Assembly (NCBI GenBank): GCA_902798545.1
Contig: CADBWQ010000027.1
Coordinates: forward strand, 1 to 32,891
Direction: 5' to 3'
Origin: Oscillospiraceae bacterium
GTDB lineage: Bacteria > Bacillota > Clostridia > Oscillospirales > Oscillospiraceae
Length of the DNA stretch: 32,891 bases
Below the pieces are notes generated by a model. It was not told the DNA's origin and made no database searches. It saw only the letters and a list, made by a program, of their open reading frames with translations. Made by a program: the position numbers and the translations under genes. Below, in pieces: positions 23,659 to 31,465 of this stretch. How positions within the stretch are numbered: position 1 is the first letter of the stretch; every line of letters starts with the position of its first letter.

Positions 23659-24689
23659 GAGAGGGACTTGCGTATCTTTCCTTCACCGATCGGGGACAGG
23701 CGCTCGCGGAGAAGCTTTCCGCTGCGCTCGGCGGTGTTACCGCGAGAGCGGGGGGAGACCTGTCCATCGGAACATGGACGGAGAATGCCTTCCGGGACAG
23801 GTCGGCGCTCGTCTTTGTCGGAGCGGCAGGGATCGCGGTACGGGCAATTGCACCATTCCTCAGACATAAGTCCGAAGATCCGGCGGTCCTGTCTGTCGAT
23901 GAGACCGGGCACTATGTGATCCCGCTCCTGTCCGGACATCTGGGAGGGGCGAATGCCATGGCCCTGAAAATCGCCGCAATCACCGGCGGCGAGGCTGTGA
24001 TTACCACTGCAACGGATCTGAACGGCGTGTTTGCCGTCGACCTTTGGGCCGCACACCAGAACATGAAAGTCAGACAGCCGGAGCGGATCAAAACGGTCTC
24101 GTCGAAGCTCCTGGCAGGACGGAAGATCCTTCTGGACTGCCGGTGGGAAATCCGCGGAGAGCGGCCGGAGAATGTCGAAATCAATTCAGAAGCCGGGAAA
24201 AAACGGAATAACAAACTGTACAGCACAGACATGTCAAAAGCGGATGTGCTTGTGTCATACCGAAGCTTTGAAAGCTCTTCGCTGCAACTCATTCCTCGAA
24301 TCCTGACACTTGGGATCGGCTGCAGGAAAGGCACGGGCGATGAGGCACTGGAGGAAGGTTTTGAACGCTTCTGCAGAGAGCGGCGGATCCTTCCTGAAGC
24401 GATCCGCTCGGCGTCGAGTATTGACTGTAAAAGCGGGGAAGAGGGCCTGATTCATTTCTGCCGCAGTCATGGCTGGCCGGTCCGCTTCTACGCGGCAGAG
24501 GAACTGGGGCGGGCAGAGGGCTGCTTCACGGGATCCGACTTTGTGAGGTCAGCTGTCGGGGTGGACAATGTCTGCGAGCGCGCTGCGGTACTGGAAAGCG
24601 GCGGAACGCTGGCGGAGAAAAAATATGCGGGAAACGGAATCACATTTGCCCTCGCAGAATGCGAGACGGAATTTGACTGGAGTTGGTGA
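23655..24689 (+). CDS. cbiG: Cobalt-precorrin-5A hydrolase
   Basis: The 344-residue product opens the delta-lactone and expels the C20 fragment as acetaldehyde. Marks are FVGAAGIAVRAIAPFLRHKSEDPAVLSVDETGHYVIPLLSGHLGGAN in the N-terminal domain, DLNGVFAVDLWA, and LTLGIGCRKGT opening the C-terminal CbiG domain with SIDCKSGEEGL. The linker around residues 165-195 (EINSEAGKKRNNKLYST) is locally AT-rich, as is usual for a variable loop. It overlaps cbiD by ATGA and ends one base before cbiH. Confidence 0.95.
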   Translation: MREGLAYLSFTDRGQALAEKLSAALGGVTARAGGDLSIGTWTENAFRDRSALVFVGAAGIAVRAIAPFLRHKSEDPAVLSVDETGHYVIPLLSGHLGGANAMALKIAAITGGEAVITTATDLNGVFAVDLWAAHQNMKVRQPERIKTVSSKLLAGRKILLDCRWEIRGERPENVEINSEAGKKRNNKLYSTDMSKADVLVSYRSFESSSLQLIPRILTLGIGCRKGTGDEALEEGFERFCRERRILPEAIRSASSIDCKSGEEGLIHFCRSHGWPVRFYAAEELGRAEGCFTGSDFVRSAVGVDNVCERAAVLESGGTLAEKKYAGNGITFALAECETEFDWSW

Positions 24690-24690
24690 A

Positions 24691-25419
24691 ATGGGAAAGC
24701 TCTGGGTTGTCGGAATCGGACCCGGGGACGGATGCTTTCTGACCGGGGCCGCCAGGGCGGCCATCGAGGAAGCGGATGTCATCTGCGGCTACACACTGTA
24801 TGTGGAGCTTCTGCGGCCGCTCTGGCCGGAAAAACCGAGCCACAGCACCGGAATGACCGAAGAAACGGAACGCTGCCGCTGGTGCCTGGAACAGGCCTCG
24901 GAAGGGAAGAAGGTTGCTCTTGTCTGCAGCGGAGACGCGGGTGTCTACGGGATGGCAGGACCGGTCCTGGAACTGGCACCGGGATACGGGGCAATTGACC
25001 TGGAGATCATCCCCGGGATTACAGCGGCGCTCTCCGGAGGAGCGCTGCTGGGCGCACCGCTGGGCCACGACTTCTGCGTGATCTCCCTGTCCGACAGACT
25101 GACAGACTGGACACTGATCGAAAGGCGCCTGCGCAGCGCGGCGAGAGGGGACTTTGCCATCTGCCTGTACAATCCCGCTTCCCGTCACAGACAGGATTAT
25201 CTGCAGAGAGCATGTGATATCCTGCTCTCTGAGATGAGTCCGGAGACAGTCTGTGGCCTCGCAAGGTCGATCGGACGGGAGGGGGAAAGCGTTCGGGTTC
25301 TGAAACTTGCTGACCTGCGGGATGCGGAAGCCGACATGTCTACAACCGTGTTCATCGGCTCGTCCCGGACCAGAATCATTAACGGGAAGATGGTGACACC
25401 GAGAGGGTATCGGACATGA
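24691..25419 (+). CDS. cbiH: Cobalt-factor-III / precorrin-3B C17-methyltransferase
   Basis: The 242-residue SAM-dependent methylase has KLWVVGIGPGDGCFLTGAA, VICGYTLYVELL, VCSGDAGVYGMAG, IIPGITAALSGGALLGAPLGHDF and FAICLYNPASRHR, the CbiH/CobJ pattern. It methylates C17 with ring contraction. ATG 24691 is one base after the cbiG stop; the open frame extends upstream inside cbiG, which is not counted. A standard-length C-terminus argues against the longer CbiH60-type fusion. Confidence 0.95.
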   Translation: MGKLWVVGIGPGDGCFLTGAARAAIEEADVICGYTLYVELLRPLWPEKPSHSTGMTEETERCRWCLEQASEGKKVALVCSGDAGVYGMAGPVLELAPGYGAIDLEIIPGITAALSGGALLGAPLGHDFCVISLSDRLTDWTLIERRLRSAARGDFAICLYNPASRHRQDYLQRACDILLSEMSPETVCGLARSIGREGESVRVLKLADLRDAEADMSTTVFIGSSRTRIINGKMVTPRGYRT

Positions 25420-26168
25420 GATTTGTGATCTTCAGCGGAACCACTGAGGGAAGACGTCTTTCCAGACTTCTGGCAGAGAAGGGCGCGAAAGTGACAGTCT
25501 GCGTTGCCAGTGAATACGGCTGTGAAGAGCAGGGAACCATCCCCGGTGTGGAAACAAGGACGGGCCCGCTGAGCCCGGAAGAGAAGCAGAGCCTCCTGCA
25601 GAACTGTGTCCTCTGCGTGGATGCAACCCACCCCTATGCAACACATGTGACGGATTCAGTCCGTGAGGCCTGCCGGACTGCCGGTGTGCAGTATGTCCGA
25701 CTGCTCCGCCCGGCGAGTGAGACCGGGGATGCCCTCTGCTTTGAGACAGCGGATGCTGCGGCAGACTGGCTCGTCCGGCAGGACGGGAATATTCTGCTTA
25801 CCACCGGCGCGAAGGAGCTTGCCGCCTTTTCAGGCATTGCTCCGGAGCGGCTTTATCCGCGAATCCTGCCGAGCCACAAAAGCCTGGAGGCCTGTGAACG
25901 CCTTGGAATCCCGCATCGGAACATCATTGCGATGCAGGGGCCATTCTCCGCAGAACTGAATCGGGCTATGATCCGCCAGTACCGAATCCGTTATCTGGTC
26001 ACCAAGGACGGCGGTGCGCCGGGCGGATTCCCGGAAAAGGCGGAGGCCGCCCGGGAAGCCGGTGCGGAACTCATCCTGCTGTGCCGCCCGGAAGAGGCCG
26101 GAACGGATTTTGAGGCGGTGTATCAAACGTGCATGACGCTGCTGCAGGGCGGCGATGCAATAGAATAA
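25416..26168 (+). CDS. cbiJ: Cobalt-precorrin-6A reductase
   Basis: The 250-residue product opens FVIFSGTTEGRRLSRLLAEKG, the NADPH-side start of CbiJ/CobK. It continues with CVDATHPYATHVTDSVREAC, ILLTTGAKEL, IIAMQGPFSAELNRAMI and YLVTKDGGAPGGFPEKAEAAREAG. It reduces the corrin precursor at C18-C19 with NAD(P)H. It overlaps cbiH by ATGA. A 35-base gap with AAAAGGAG separates it from the exported chelatase. Confidence 0.95.
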   Translation: MRFVIFSGTTEGRRLSRLLAEKGAKVTVCVASEYGCEEQGTIPGVETRTGPLSPEEKQSLLQNCVLCVDATHPYATHVTDSVREACRTAGVQYVRLLRPASETGDALCFETADAAADWLVRQDGNILLTTGAKELAAFSGIAPERLYPRILPSHKSLEACERLGIPHRNIIAMQGPFSAELNRAMIRQYRIRYLVTKDGGAPGGFPEKAEAAREAGAELILLCRPEEAGTDFEAVYQTCMTLLQGGDAIE

Positions 26169-26203
26169 CGATTCTGCGGAATCGGGAAAGAAAAGGAGAA
26201 ACC

Positions 26204-27160
26204 ATGAAAAAAATACTCGCGCTTGTCATGTCCCTGAGCCTGATGCTCACCTTCTTTGCCGCCTGGGGCGGCAGCGGAACCCCGGCTTTCGCAGAAGAGG
26301 CGGAAGAAGAGGAAGAAAACTATGAAACCGGCGACTCCTCTCTGGACGACCCGCTGAACGCGGACGGAATCGGGGAAAAGGAACTGCTGGTCGTCTCCTT
26401 CGGCACAAGCTATAATGACAGCCGCCGTATGACTGTCGGCGGCATCGAGCGTGCCCTGCAGCATGCATTCCCGGACTGGAGTGTCCGCAGAGCCTTTACC
26501 AGCCAGATCATCATCGACCATGTGAAGAGCCGCGACGGTGAGGTCATCGACAATGTCTCCGAAGCACTGGACCGCGCGGTTGAAAACGGGGTCAAAACCC
26601 TTCTTGTTCAGCCGACTCACCTGATGCACGGCTTCGAGTATACCGACCTGGTGAACGAGCTGGCCGAATATGCCGATGCCTTCGAGAGCATCACCATAGG
26701 CGAGCCGCTCGTGAACACCGATGCCGATTTTGCCATGACCGCTGCGGTCCTCGCCGATTTCGCGGCTGCCTATAACGACGGCAGAACTGCCATTGTTTTT
26801 ATGGGTCACGGCACAGAGGCTGCTTCGAATGAAATCTATGCCAGGATGCAGCAGGTTATGACTGCCGCAGGCTATGAGAACTGCTACATCGGAACTGTTG
26901 AGGCAGAACCCTCTTTGGATGATGTCCTGGCAATGGTTCAGGCCGGAGATTATGACCGCGTAGTGTTGCGGCCGATGATGATCGTCGCAGGCGACCACGC
27001 CAATAACGACATGGGCGGTGACGACGAGGATTCCTGGAAGTCCGTGTTCGAAAGTGCGGGCTATGAGGTCGAGTGCGTTCTGGAAGGCCTTGGGCAGGTG
27101 AATGTCATCCAGCAGATGTTCGTCCGGCACGCTGCGGAAGCCATGGCAAAGCTCGGATGA
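26204..27160 (+). CDS. cbiK: Sirohydrochlorin cobaltochelatase with signal peptide (exported CbiK)
   Basis: The 318-residue product is CbiK plus a ~55-residue N-terminal extension. Residues 1-30 are a classical Sec signal (KKILALVMSLSLMLTFFAAW, cleavage after AFA), followed by an acidic linker EEAEEEEEN. The chelatase domain starts near 57: LLVVSFGTSYNDSRR, LVQPTHLMHGFEYTDL, then the metal-site histidines His202 (MGHGTE) and His265 (AGDHANNDMGGDDEDSWKS), spaced 63 residues as in cytoplasmic CbiK. CbiK inserts cobalt into sirohydrochlorin. An exported form is known from Desulfovibrio, where its role is debated. The next three genes encode an ABC importer, so this copy may handle a tetrapyrrole or metal outside the cell. 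It is the only chelatase here. Confidence 0.92.
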   Translation: MKKILALVMSLSLMLTFFAAWGGSGTPAFAEEAEEEEENYETGDSSLDDPLNADGIGEKELLVVSFGTSYNDSRRMTVGGIERALQHAFPDWSVRRAFTSQIIIDHVKSRDGEVIDNVSEALDRAVENGVKTLLVQPTHLMHGFEYTDLVNELAEYADAFESITIGEPLVNTDADFAMTAAVLADFAAAYNDGRTAIVFMGHGTEAASNEIYARMQQVMTAAGYENCYIGTVEAEPSLDDVLAMVQAGDYDRVVLRPMMIVAGDHANNDMGGDDEDSWKSVFESAGYEVECVLEGLGQVNVIQQMFVRHAAEAMAKLG

Positions 27161-29079
27161 TGGCAGTATTCAGAAAACACGCTTCTCTGCTTTTGATCGC
27201 AGTGCTGCTTTTTGCAGCCTGCGGTCAGGCGCAGGCTGAAACGACGTCTGCCGCCTCGCGGGAAGTGGCGGATGCCTCGCAGATGACCACGGTGGAGAAT
27301 GTTGTGGAAGACGGAATGGTGCCTGTTTCGGGAGAGAACCTTCTGGATGGTGACTATGCCGTCACTGTGGACTGCAGCTCCTCCATGTTCCGTATCGCGG
27401 AAGCCGTGCTCCATGTCCTGGACGGAAAGCTTACGGCCACCATTGCTATGAGCGGGACGAGCTATCTCTATGTCTACCCCGGTCCTGCGGAGGAGGCAGT
27501 GATCGCCGACGAGAACGCCTGGGTTCGGTATACGGAAGACAGTGAAGGTCGATTCTGCTTTACCATTCCGGTGGAAGCGCTGGATGCAGGTGTTCCCTGT
27601 GCCGCATACAGTAAGAATAAGAATCTCTGGTATGACCGTACCCTGCTCTTCCGGGCGGACTCTCTGCCTGTTGAGGCCTTTCAGGATGGATTCTTCGTCA
27701 CGGCGGAGAGCCTGCAGCTTACCGACGGCGAGTATCTCGTTGATGTTGCTCTCAGCGGCGGCAGCGGAAAGGCGAAGCTAGCCTCACCCGCAAAGCTGCA
27801 TGTGAAAAACGGAACCTGTATCGCCACCCTCGTCTGGGGGAGCAGGAACTACGACTATATGCGAATCGGAGAGACAAAATACCTTCCGCTTCCGGATATG
27901 GAGACTTCCACCTTCGAAATCCCGGTCAGTATCTTCGACCGACCGATGGCTGTGGTCGCGGATACCGTCGCCATGAGCGAGCCCCATGAGATCGAATACG
28001 GGCTTCTGTTTTCCTCAGAAAGCCTGCAGCTCCAAAACTCCGAGGCAGATCCTGCCTCGGAGATGGAGCTTGCTGCAGCAGAGCAGTTCAGGGTCGAGTA
28101 CCGTGAAGACGGGGCAGTACTGCTGACGTTGGGTTCACAGGATTCATATCTACTCCTGGATCGGGGAGCGGAGATTCCGGAAGATGCGGAAGGACTCACA
28201 ATTATCCGCGTCCCTGTGGAACAGGCTTATGTTGCTAGTTCCTCAGTACCGGATCTGTTCCTGCGCTGTGGCGCGCTGGACAGGATCCGTTTTACAAGTA
28301 CCGATGAATCCTCCTGGCGAATTCCTGAGCTGCGGGAAGCCCTCCGGGAAGAGCGTATCCTCTATGCGGGAAAATATAATGCCCCGGATTACGAGCTTCT
28401 CCTTGAGGAAGGCTGTGATCTTGTAATCGAAAATACCATGATTCTCCATAACCCTGAAGTGAAAGAAAAACTGGAGGCGCTCGGCCTTCCTGTGATGATT
28501 GAATACTCCAGCTATGAAACCGAACCCCTCGGACGGGTGGAGTGGATCCGGCTTTACGGACTTCTGACCGGACATCAGGCGGAAGCGGACGCCTTCTTTC
28601 AGAAACAGAGAGAAGTGCTGGAGAACACCGCGGCGGAAGCACCGACGGGAAAAACCGCCGCATTCTTCCATATCGCCTCCAACGGCGCCGCAGTGGTGCG
28701 ACGCAGCAGCGACTATGTCACCAAAATGATTGAACTGGCGGGCGGCCGGTCACCCTTTACGGAGCTTCCGGAAGAGGACAACGCCCTCTCGACGGTCACG
28801 ATTCAGATGGAATCCTTTTACGCACAGGCGCGGGACGCCGATGTGCTGATCTACAACAGCACCGTCTCCGGGGATCTGGAGCGAATGCAGGATCTGCTCA
28901 CGAAAAGCAGTCTGTTTGAGGACTTTAAAGCTGTGCAAAACGGTGAGGTCTGGTGCACGGAGCAGAGCATGTTCCAGCAGAGCTCGGCCACCGCAGGAAT
29001 GATCGCGGATATCCACACGATCCTGAGCGGGGAAGCGGAAGACCTGGATCAGCTGACCTGGCTGCACCGGATCCGATAA
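27157..29079 (+). CDS. ABC-importer substrate-binding lipoprotein with duplicated N-terminal domain
   Basis: The 640-residue product overlaps cbiK by ATGA. A lipoprotein signal ends at Cys22 (LLFAACG). Two related beta-rich units follow, about 62-170 and 187-290. Both have a DGxYxVxV opening, an inner KLTATI/CIATLV strand, an FxIPV strand and a closing LLF..(D/E)SL. They recall NEAT-like or iron-transport-associated domains, but the classic haem-binding tyrosine motif is not seen. Residues about 340-640 form a class III (BtuF/FepB-like) binding protein: DLFLRCGALDRIRF, RILYAGKYNAPDYELLLEEGCDLVIEN, LPVMIEYSSYE, ADVLIYNS, KAVQNGEVWC. With the downstream FecCD permease and ATPase it should import a corrinoid, haem-like tetrapyrrole or chelated metal. 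The ligand is not determinable here. Confidence 0.85.
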   Translation: MMAVFRKHASLLLIAVLLFAACGQAQAETTSAASREVADASQMTTVENVVEDGMVPVSGENLLDGDYAVTVDCSSSMFRIAEAVLHVLDGKLTATIAMSGTSYLYVYPGPAEEAVIADENAWVRYTEDSEGRFCFTIPVEALDAGVPCAAYSKNKNLWYDRTLLFRADSLPVEAFQDGFFVTAESLQLTDGEYLVDVALSGGSGKAKLASPAKLHVKNGTCIATLVWGSRNYDYMRIGETKYLPLPDMETSTFEIPVSIFDRPMAVVADTVAMSEPHEIEYGLLFSSESLQLQNSEADPASEMELAAAEQFRVEYREDGAVLLTLGSQDSYLLLDRGAEIPEDAEGLTIIRVPVEQAYVASSSVPDLFLRCGALDRIRFTSTDESSWRIPELREALREERILYAGKYNAPDYELLLEEGCDLVIENTMILHNPEVKEKLEALGLPVMIEYSSYETEPLGRVEWIRLYGLLTGHQAEADAFFQKQREVLENTAAEAPTGKTAAFFHIASNGAAVVRRSSDYVTKMIELAGGRSPFTELPEEDNALSTVTIQMESFYAQARDADVLIYNSTVSGDLERMQDLLTKSSLFEDFKAVQNGEVWCTEQSMFQQSSATAGMIADIHTILSGEAEDLDQLTWLHRIR

Positions 29080-29189
29080 ACGATAAGAAAGAAAACAAAC
29101 GCCCGACAGGGGCGAAACGATAGAAAATACCACCTTTCGGATGAAAGCTGTTTCGTGCTTTGAAGAAAAAGACGGGGATGAGGATAAGA

Positions 29190-30239
29190 ATGAACACACA
29201 TGAACCGGCTGCCGTATCCCATGAGACGGCGGAAAGGCGCATCCTCTGCTGTTTCGGCATTCTGACGGTTCTGCTTCTGCTGCTTCTTACGCTGAACCTT
29301 CTGGCAGGGAGCAGCCGCATCACGCCGGGAGAGGCCTTTTCCGCTCTGTTCCGGGGAGAGACGGGAGAAACCTCCGCCCGCATCATAAGGAGCATCCGTC
29401 TTCCGCGCCTGCTGGCCGCGGCCGTTCTCGGCGGCGGACTCTCGGTATCCGGATACCTGTTGCAGACCTTCTTCGGAAACCCGATCGCCGGACCCTTTGT
29501 ACTGGGCATCTCCTCCGGCGCCAAGCTCCTCGTCGCACTTGTGATGATCGTCTCCCTCGGGAAGGGGATCGTCCTGCATTCGGCAGCGATGGTTGCCGCG
29601 GCGTTCTGCGGCGCGATGCTCTCCATGGGCCTGGTTCTGCTGGCAAGCCGGAAGCTCAGAAACATGGCGCTGCTGGTGGTATGCGGCGTGATGATCGGCT
29701 ATGTCTGTTCCGCGATTACGGAGATCGCGGTGACCTTTGCCGACGACAGCAATATCGTGAACCTCCACAACTGGTCCATGGGCAGTTTCTCCGGAATCGA
29801 CATGGGGGATGTGGCGGTCTTGAGTGGGATTGTGGTTCCGGCGGTTCTGCTGGCGTTCCTGCTCTCCAAACCGATGGCGGCGTATCAGCTTGGGGAAGCT
29901 TATGCCCGGAGCATGGGGGTCAATCTCCGGCGGTTCCGGACGGCGCTGATCCTCCTATCCAGCGTGCTGTCCGCGTGCGTGACCGCGTTTGCGGGGCCGA
30001 TCTCCTTCGTGGGGATCGCGGTGCCGCACCTGATGCGCAGTTTCTTCCGCACGGCAAAGCCGATCCTGATGGTGCCCGCCTGCTTCCTGGGCGGCGGCGT
30101 CTTCTGCCTATTCTGCGACCTGATTGCCCGGACGCTGTTTGCCCCGACGGAACTCTCCATCAGCACCGTGACGGCGGTCTTCGGCGCGCCAGTGGTGATC
30201 TGGATGCTGCTCACGAGAAAGCGAGGCGATACCAAGTGA
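29190..30239 (+). CDS. FecCD/BtuC-family ABC transporter permease
   Basis: The 349-residue product has about nine or ten hydrophobic segments and the family motifs RLPRLLAAAVLGGGLSVSGYLLQ, NPIAGPFVLGISSGAKL, SMGSFSGI, GVNLRRFRTALILLSSVL and AFAGPISFVGIAVPHLMR, the loop that contacts the ATPase. I chose ATG 29190 (GAGGA 5 bases upstream); an in-frame ATG at 29178 and TTG at 29160 are alternatives. A 110-base gap before it holds only a small CGCCC/GGGCG hairpin and no gene. It probably forms the membrane channel for the substrate delivered by the preceding lipoprotein. Confidence 0.9.
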   Translation: MNTHEPAAVSHETAERRILCCFGILTVLLLLLLTLNLLAGSSRITPGEAFSALFRGETGETSARIIRSIRLPRLLAAAVLGGGLSVSGYLLQTFFGNPIAGPFVLGISSGAKLLVALVMIVSLGKGIVLHSAAMVAAAFCGAMLSMGLVLLASRKLRNMALLVVCGVMIGYVCSAITEIAVTFADDSNIVNLHNWSMGSFSGIDMGDVAVLSGIVVPAVLLAFLLSKPMAAYQLGEAYARSMGVNLRRFRTALILLSSVLSACVTAFAGPISFVGIAVPHLMRSFFRTAKPILMVPACFLGGGVFCLFCDLIARTLFAPTELSISTVTAVFGAPVVIWMLLTRKRGDTK

Positions 30240-31396
30240 GCAATGCTGAAAGCTTCGTCATGGGTTCTGTGGAAGGTCAGGCTCCGACGCTCTCCACCGA
30301 AGGCCTGAGCGTCGGCTACGGCAGAACCGCCGTCGTGGACGGCATCCGGATCCGGGTGGAAGCGGGAGAAATCCTCTGTCTCATCGGCCCGAACGGCGCG
30401 GGCAAATCCACGATCCTGAAGACCCTGATCCGTCAGCTTCAGCCGATTGGCGGCACCGTCCTGCTGGAAAACACACCGCTGCCGGACATGAAGGAGCGGG
30501 AATTGGCCCGGAAGAGCGCGGCGGTCCTGACCGGTCGGATTGCACCGGAACTGATGACCTGCGAAGAGGTCGTCGCCATGGGACGGTATCCCTATACCGG
30601 AATGCTGGGGATCCTCTCGGATGCGGACCGGGAAAAGGTGGATGAGACGATCCGCATTGTCGGGATGGAAGAAATCCGAAAGAAGGACTTCGACCGCATC
30701 AGTGACGGACAGCGCCAGCGGGTCATGCTGGCCAGAGCTCTCTGTCAGGAGCCGAAGCTGCTTGTTATGGACGAACCGACCTCCTTTCTGGATATCCGGA
30801 ACAAGCTGGAGTTTCTGAGCATCCTGCGGCGGCTGGTACGGGAAAGGAAGCTCGCGGTCGTTATGTCGCTTCACGAGCTGGACCTGGCCCAGAAGTTCTG
30901 CGACAGAATTGTCTGCGTCGGAGACGGAAATGTGAGGGCTGTCGGAACGCCGGAGGAAATCTTTTCCGGAGATGTAATCCGGGACCTCTATGGGGTGGAG
31001 CACGGAAGCTATGACTGCCTCTTTGGAACGGCGGAACCGGAGAGAAACAGCGCTTCGCCCCGCGTTTTCGTCATCGGAGGAGGCGGGAGCGGGATTCCGC
31101 TCTACCGGAAACTCCAGCGGGAGGGGATTCCCTTCGCCTCAGGTGTCCTGCCGGAGAACGACCTGGACTTGCCGGTCGCGAAAGCGCTGGCTTCCGTGGT
31201 CATCACGGACCGGGCGAACGAGCCGGTCTCCGCAGAGCGGGCGGAGGAAGCGCTGGCAGTGCTGAAAACCTGCGAAACGGTCATCTGCACGGTGGATCAG
31301 TTCGGCACTGTCAACCGGGAGAACAGACGGCTGCGGGACTATGCGGAAGAGCACGGCCTCCTGAAGCGTGAAAATTTAATGAATTGTAAACATTGA
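30236..31396 (+). CDS. ABC transporter ATPase with C-terminal glycine-rich extension
   Basis: The 386-residue product starts at GTG 30236, overlapping the permease stop as GTGA. Residues 20-255 form a FecE/BtuD-type ATPase: Walker A GPNGAGKST (51-59), signature RISDGQRQRV with SDGQ for SGGQ (about 154-163), Walker B LLVMDEP (175-181) and the switch His213 in SLHELD. Residues about 275-376 form an added domain opening RVFVIGGGGSGIPLYRKL and continuing SVVITDRANEPVS and TVICTVDQFGTVNRENRRL, which looks like a small nucleotide-binding Rossmann-type fold. Plain BtuD/FecE is ~255 residues, so this is a genuine extension. Its role is unknown. The stop codon overlaps the -35 box of the next gene. 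Confidence 0.9.
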   Translation: MSNAESFVMGSVEGQAPTLSTEGLSVGYGRTAVVDGIRIRVEAGEILCLIGPNGAGKSTILKTLIRQLQPIGGTVLLENTPLPDMKERELARKSAAVLTGRIAPELMTCEEVVAMGRYPYTGMLGILSDADREKVDETIRIVGMEEIRKKDFDRISDGQRQRVMLARALCQEPKLLVMDEPTSFLDIRNKLEFLSILRRLVRERKLAVVMSLHELDLAQKFCDRIVCVGDGNVRAVGTPEEIFSGDVIRDLYGVEHGSYDCLFGTAEPERNSASPRVFVIGGGGSGIPLYRKLQREGIPFASGVLPENDLDLPVAKALASVVITDRANEPVSAERAEEALAVLKTCETVICTVDQFGTVNRENRRLRDYAEEHGLLKRENLMNCKH

Positions 31397-31421
31397 CAAA
31401 TATATGCTAAGAAAGTATAAT
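31393..31421 (+). promoter_or_regulatory. Consensus sigma-A promoter of the solute-binding protein gene
   Basis: TTGACA (31393-31398) and TATAAT (31416-31421), both perfect, lie exactly 17 bases apart, 44 bases before the start codon. The -35 box includes the stop codon of the ATPase gene, so the cobalamin operon and the next gene are packed tightly with no visible terminator between them. Confidence 0.85.
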
Positions 31422-31465
31422 CATTTGTGTGATCTTCATAACTATTTTAAACAGGAGGAAGAAAC

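Noticed and set aside
29080-29189. Small CGCCC/GGGCG hairpin between the binding protein and permease genes as terminator
   Set aside because: The stem is only 5 bases and is followed by GAAACG rather than T residues; the operon most likely reads through.
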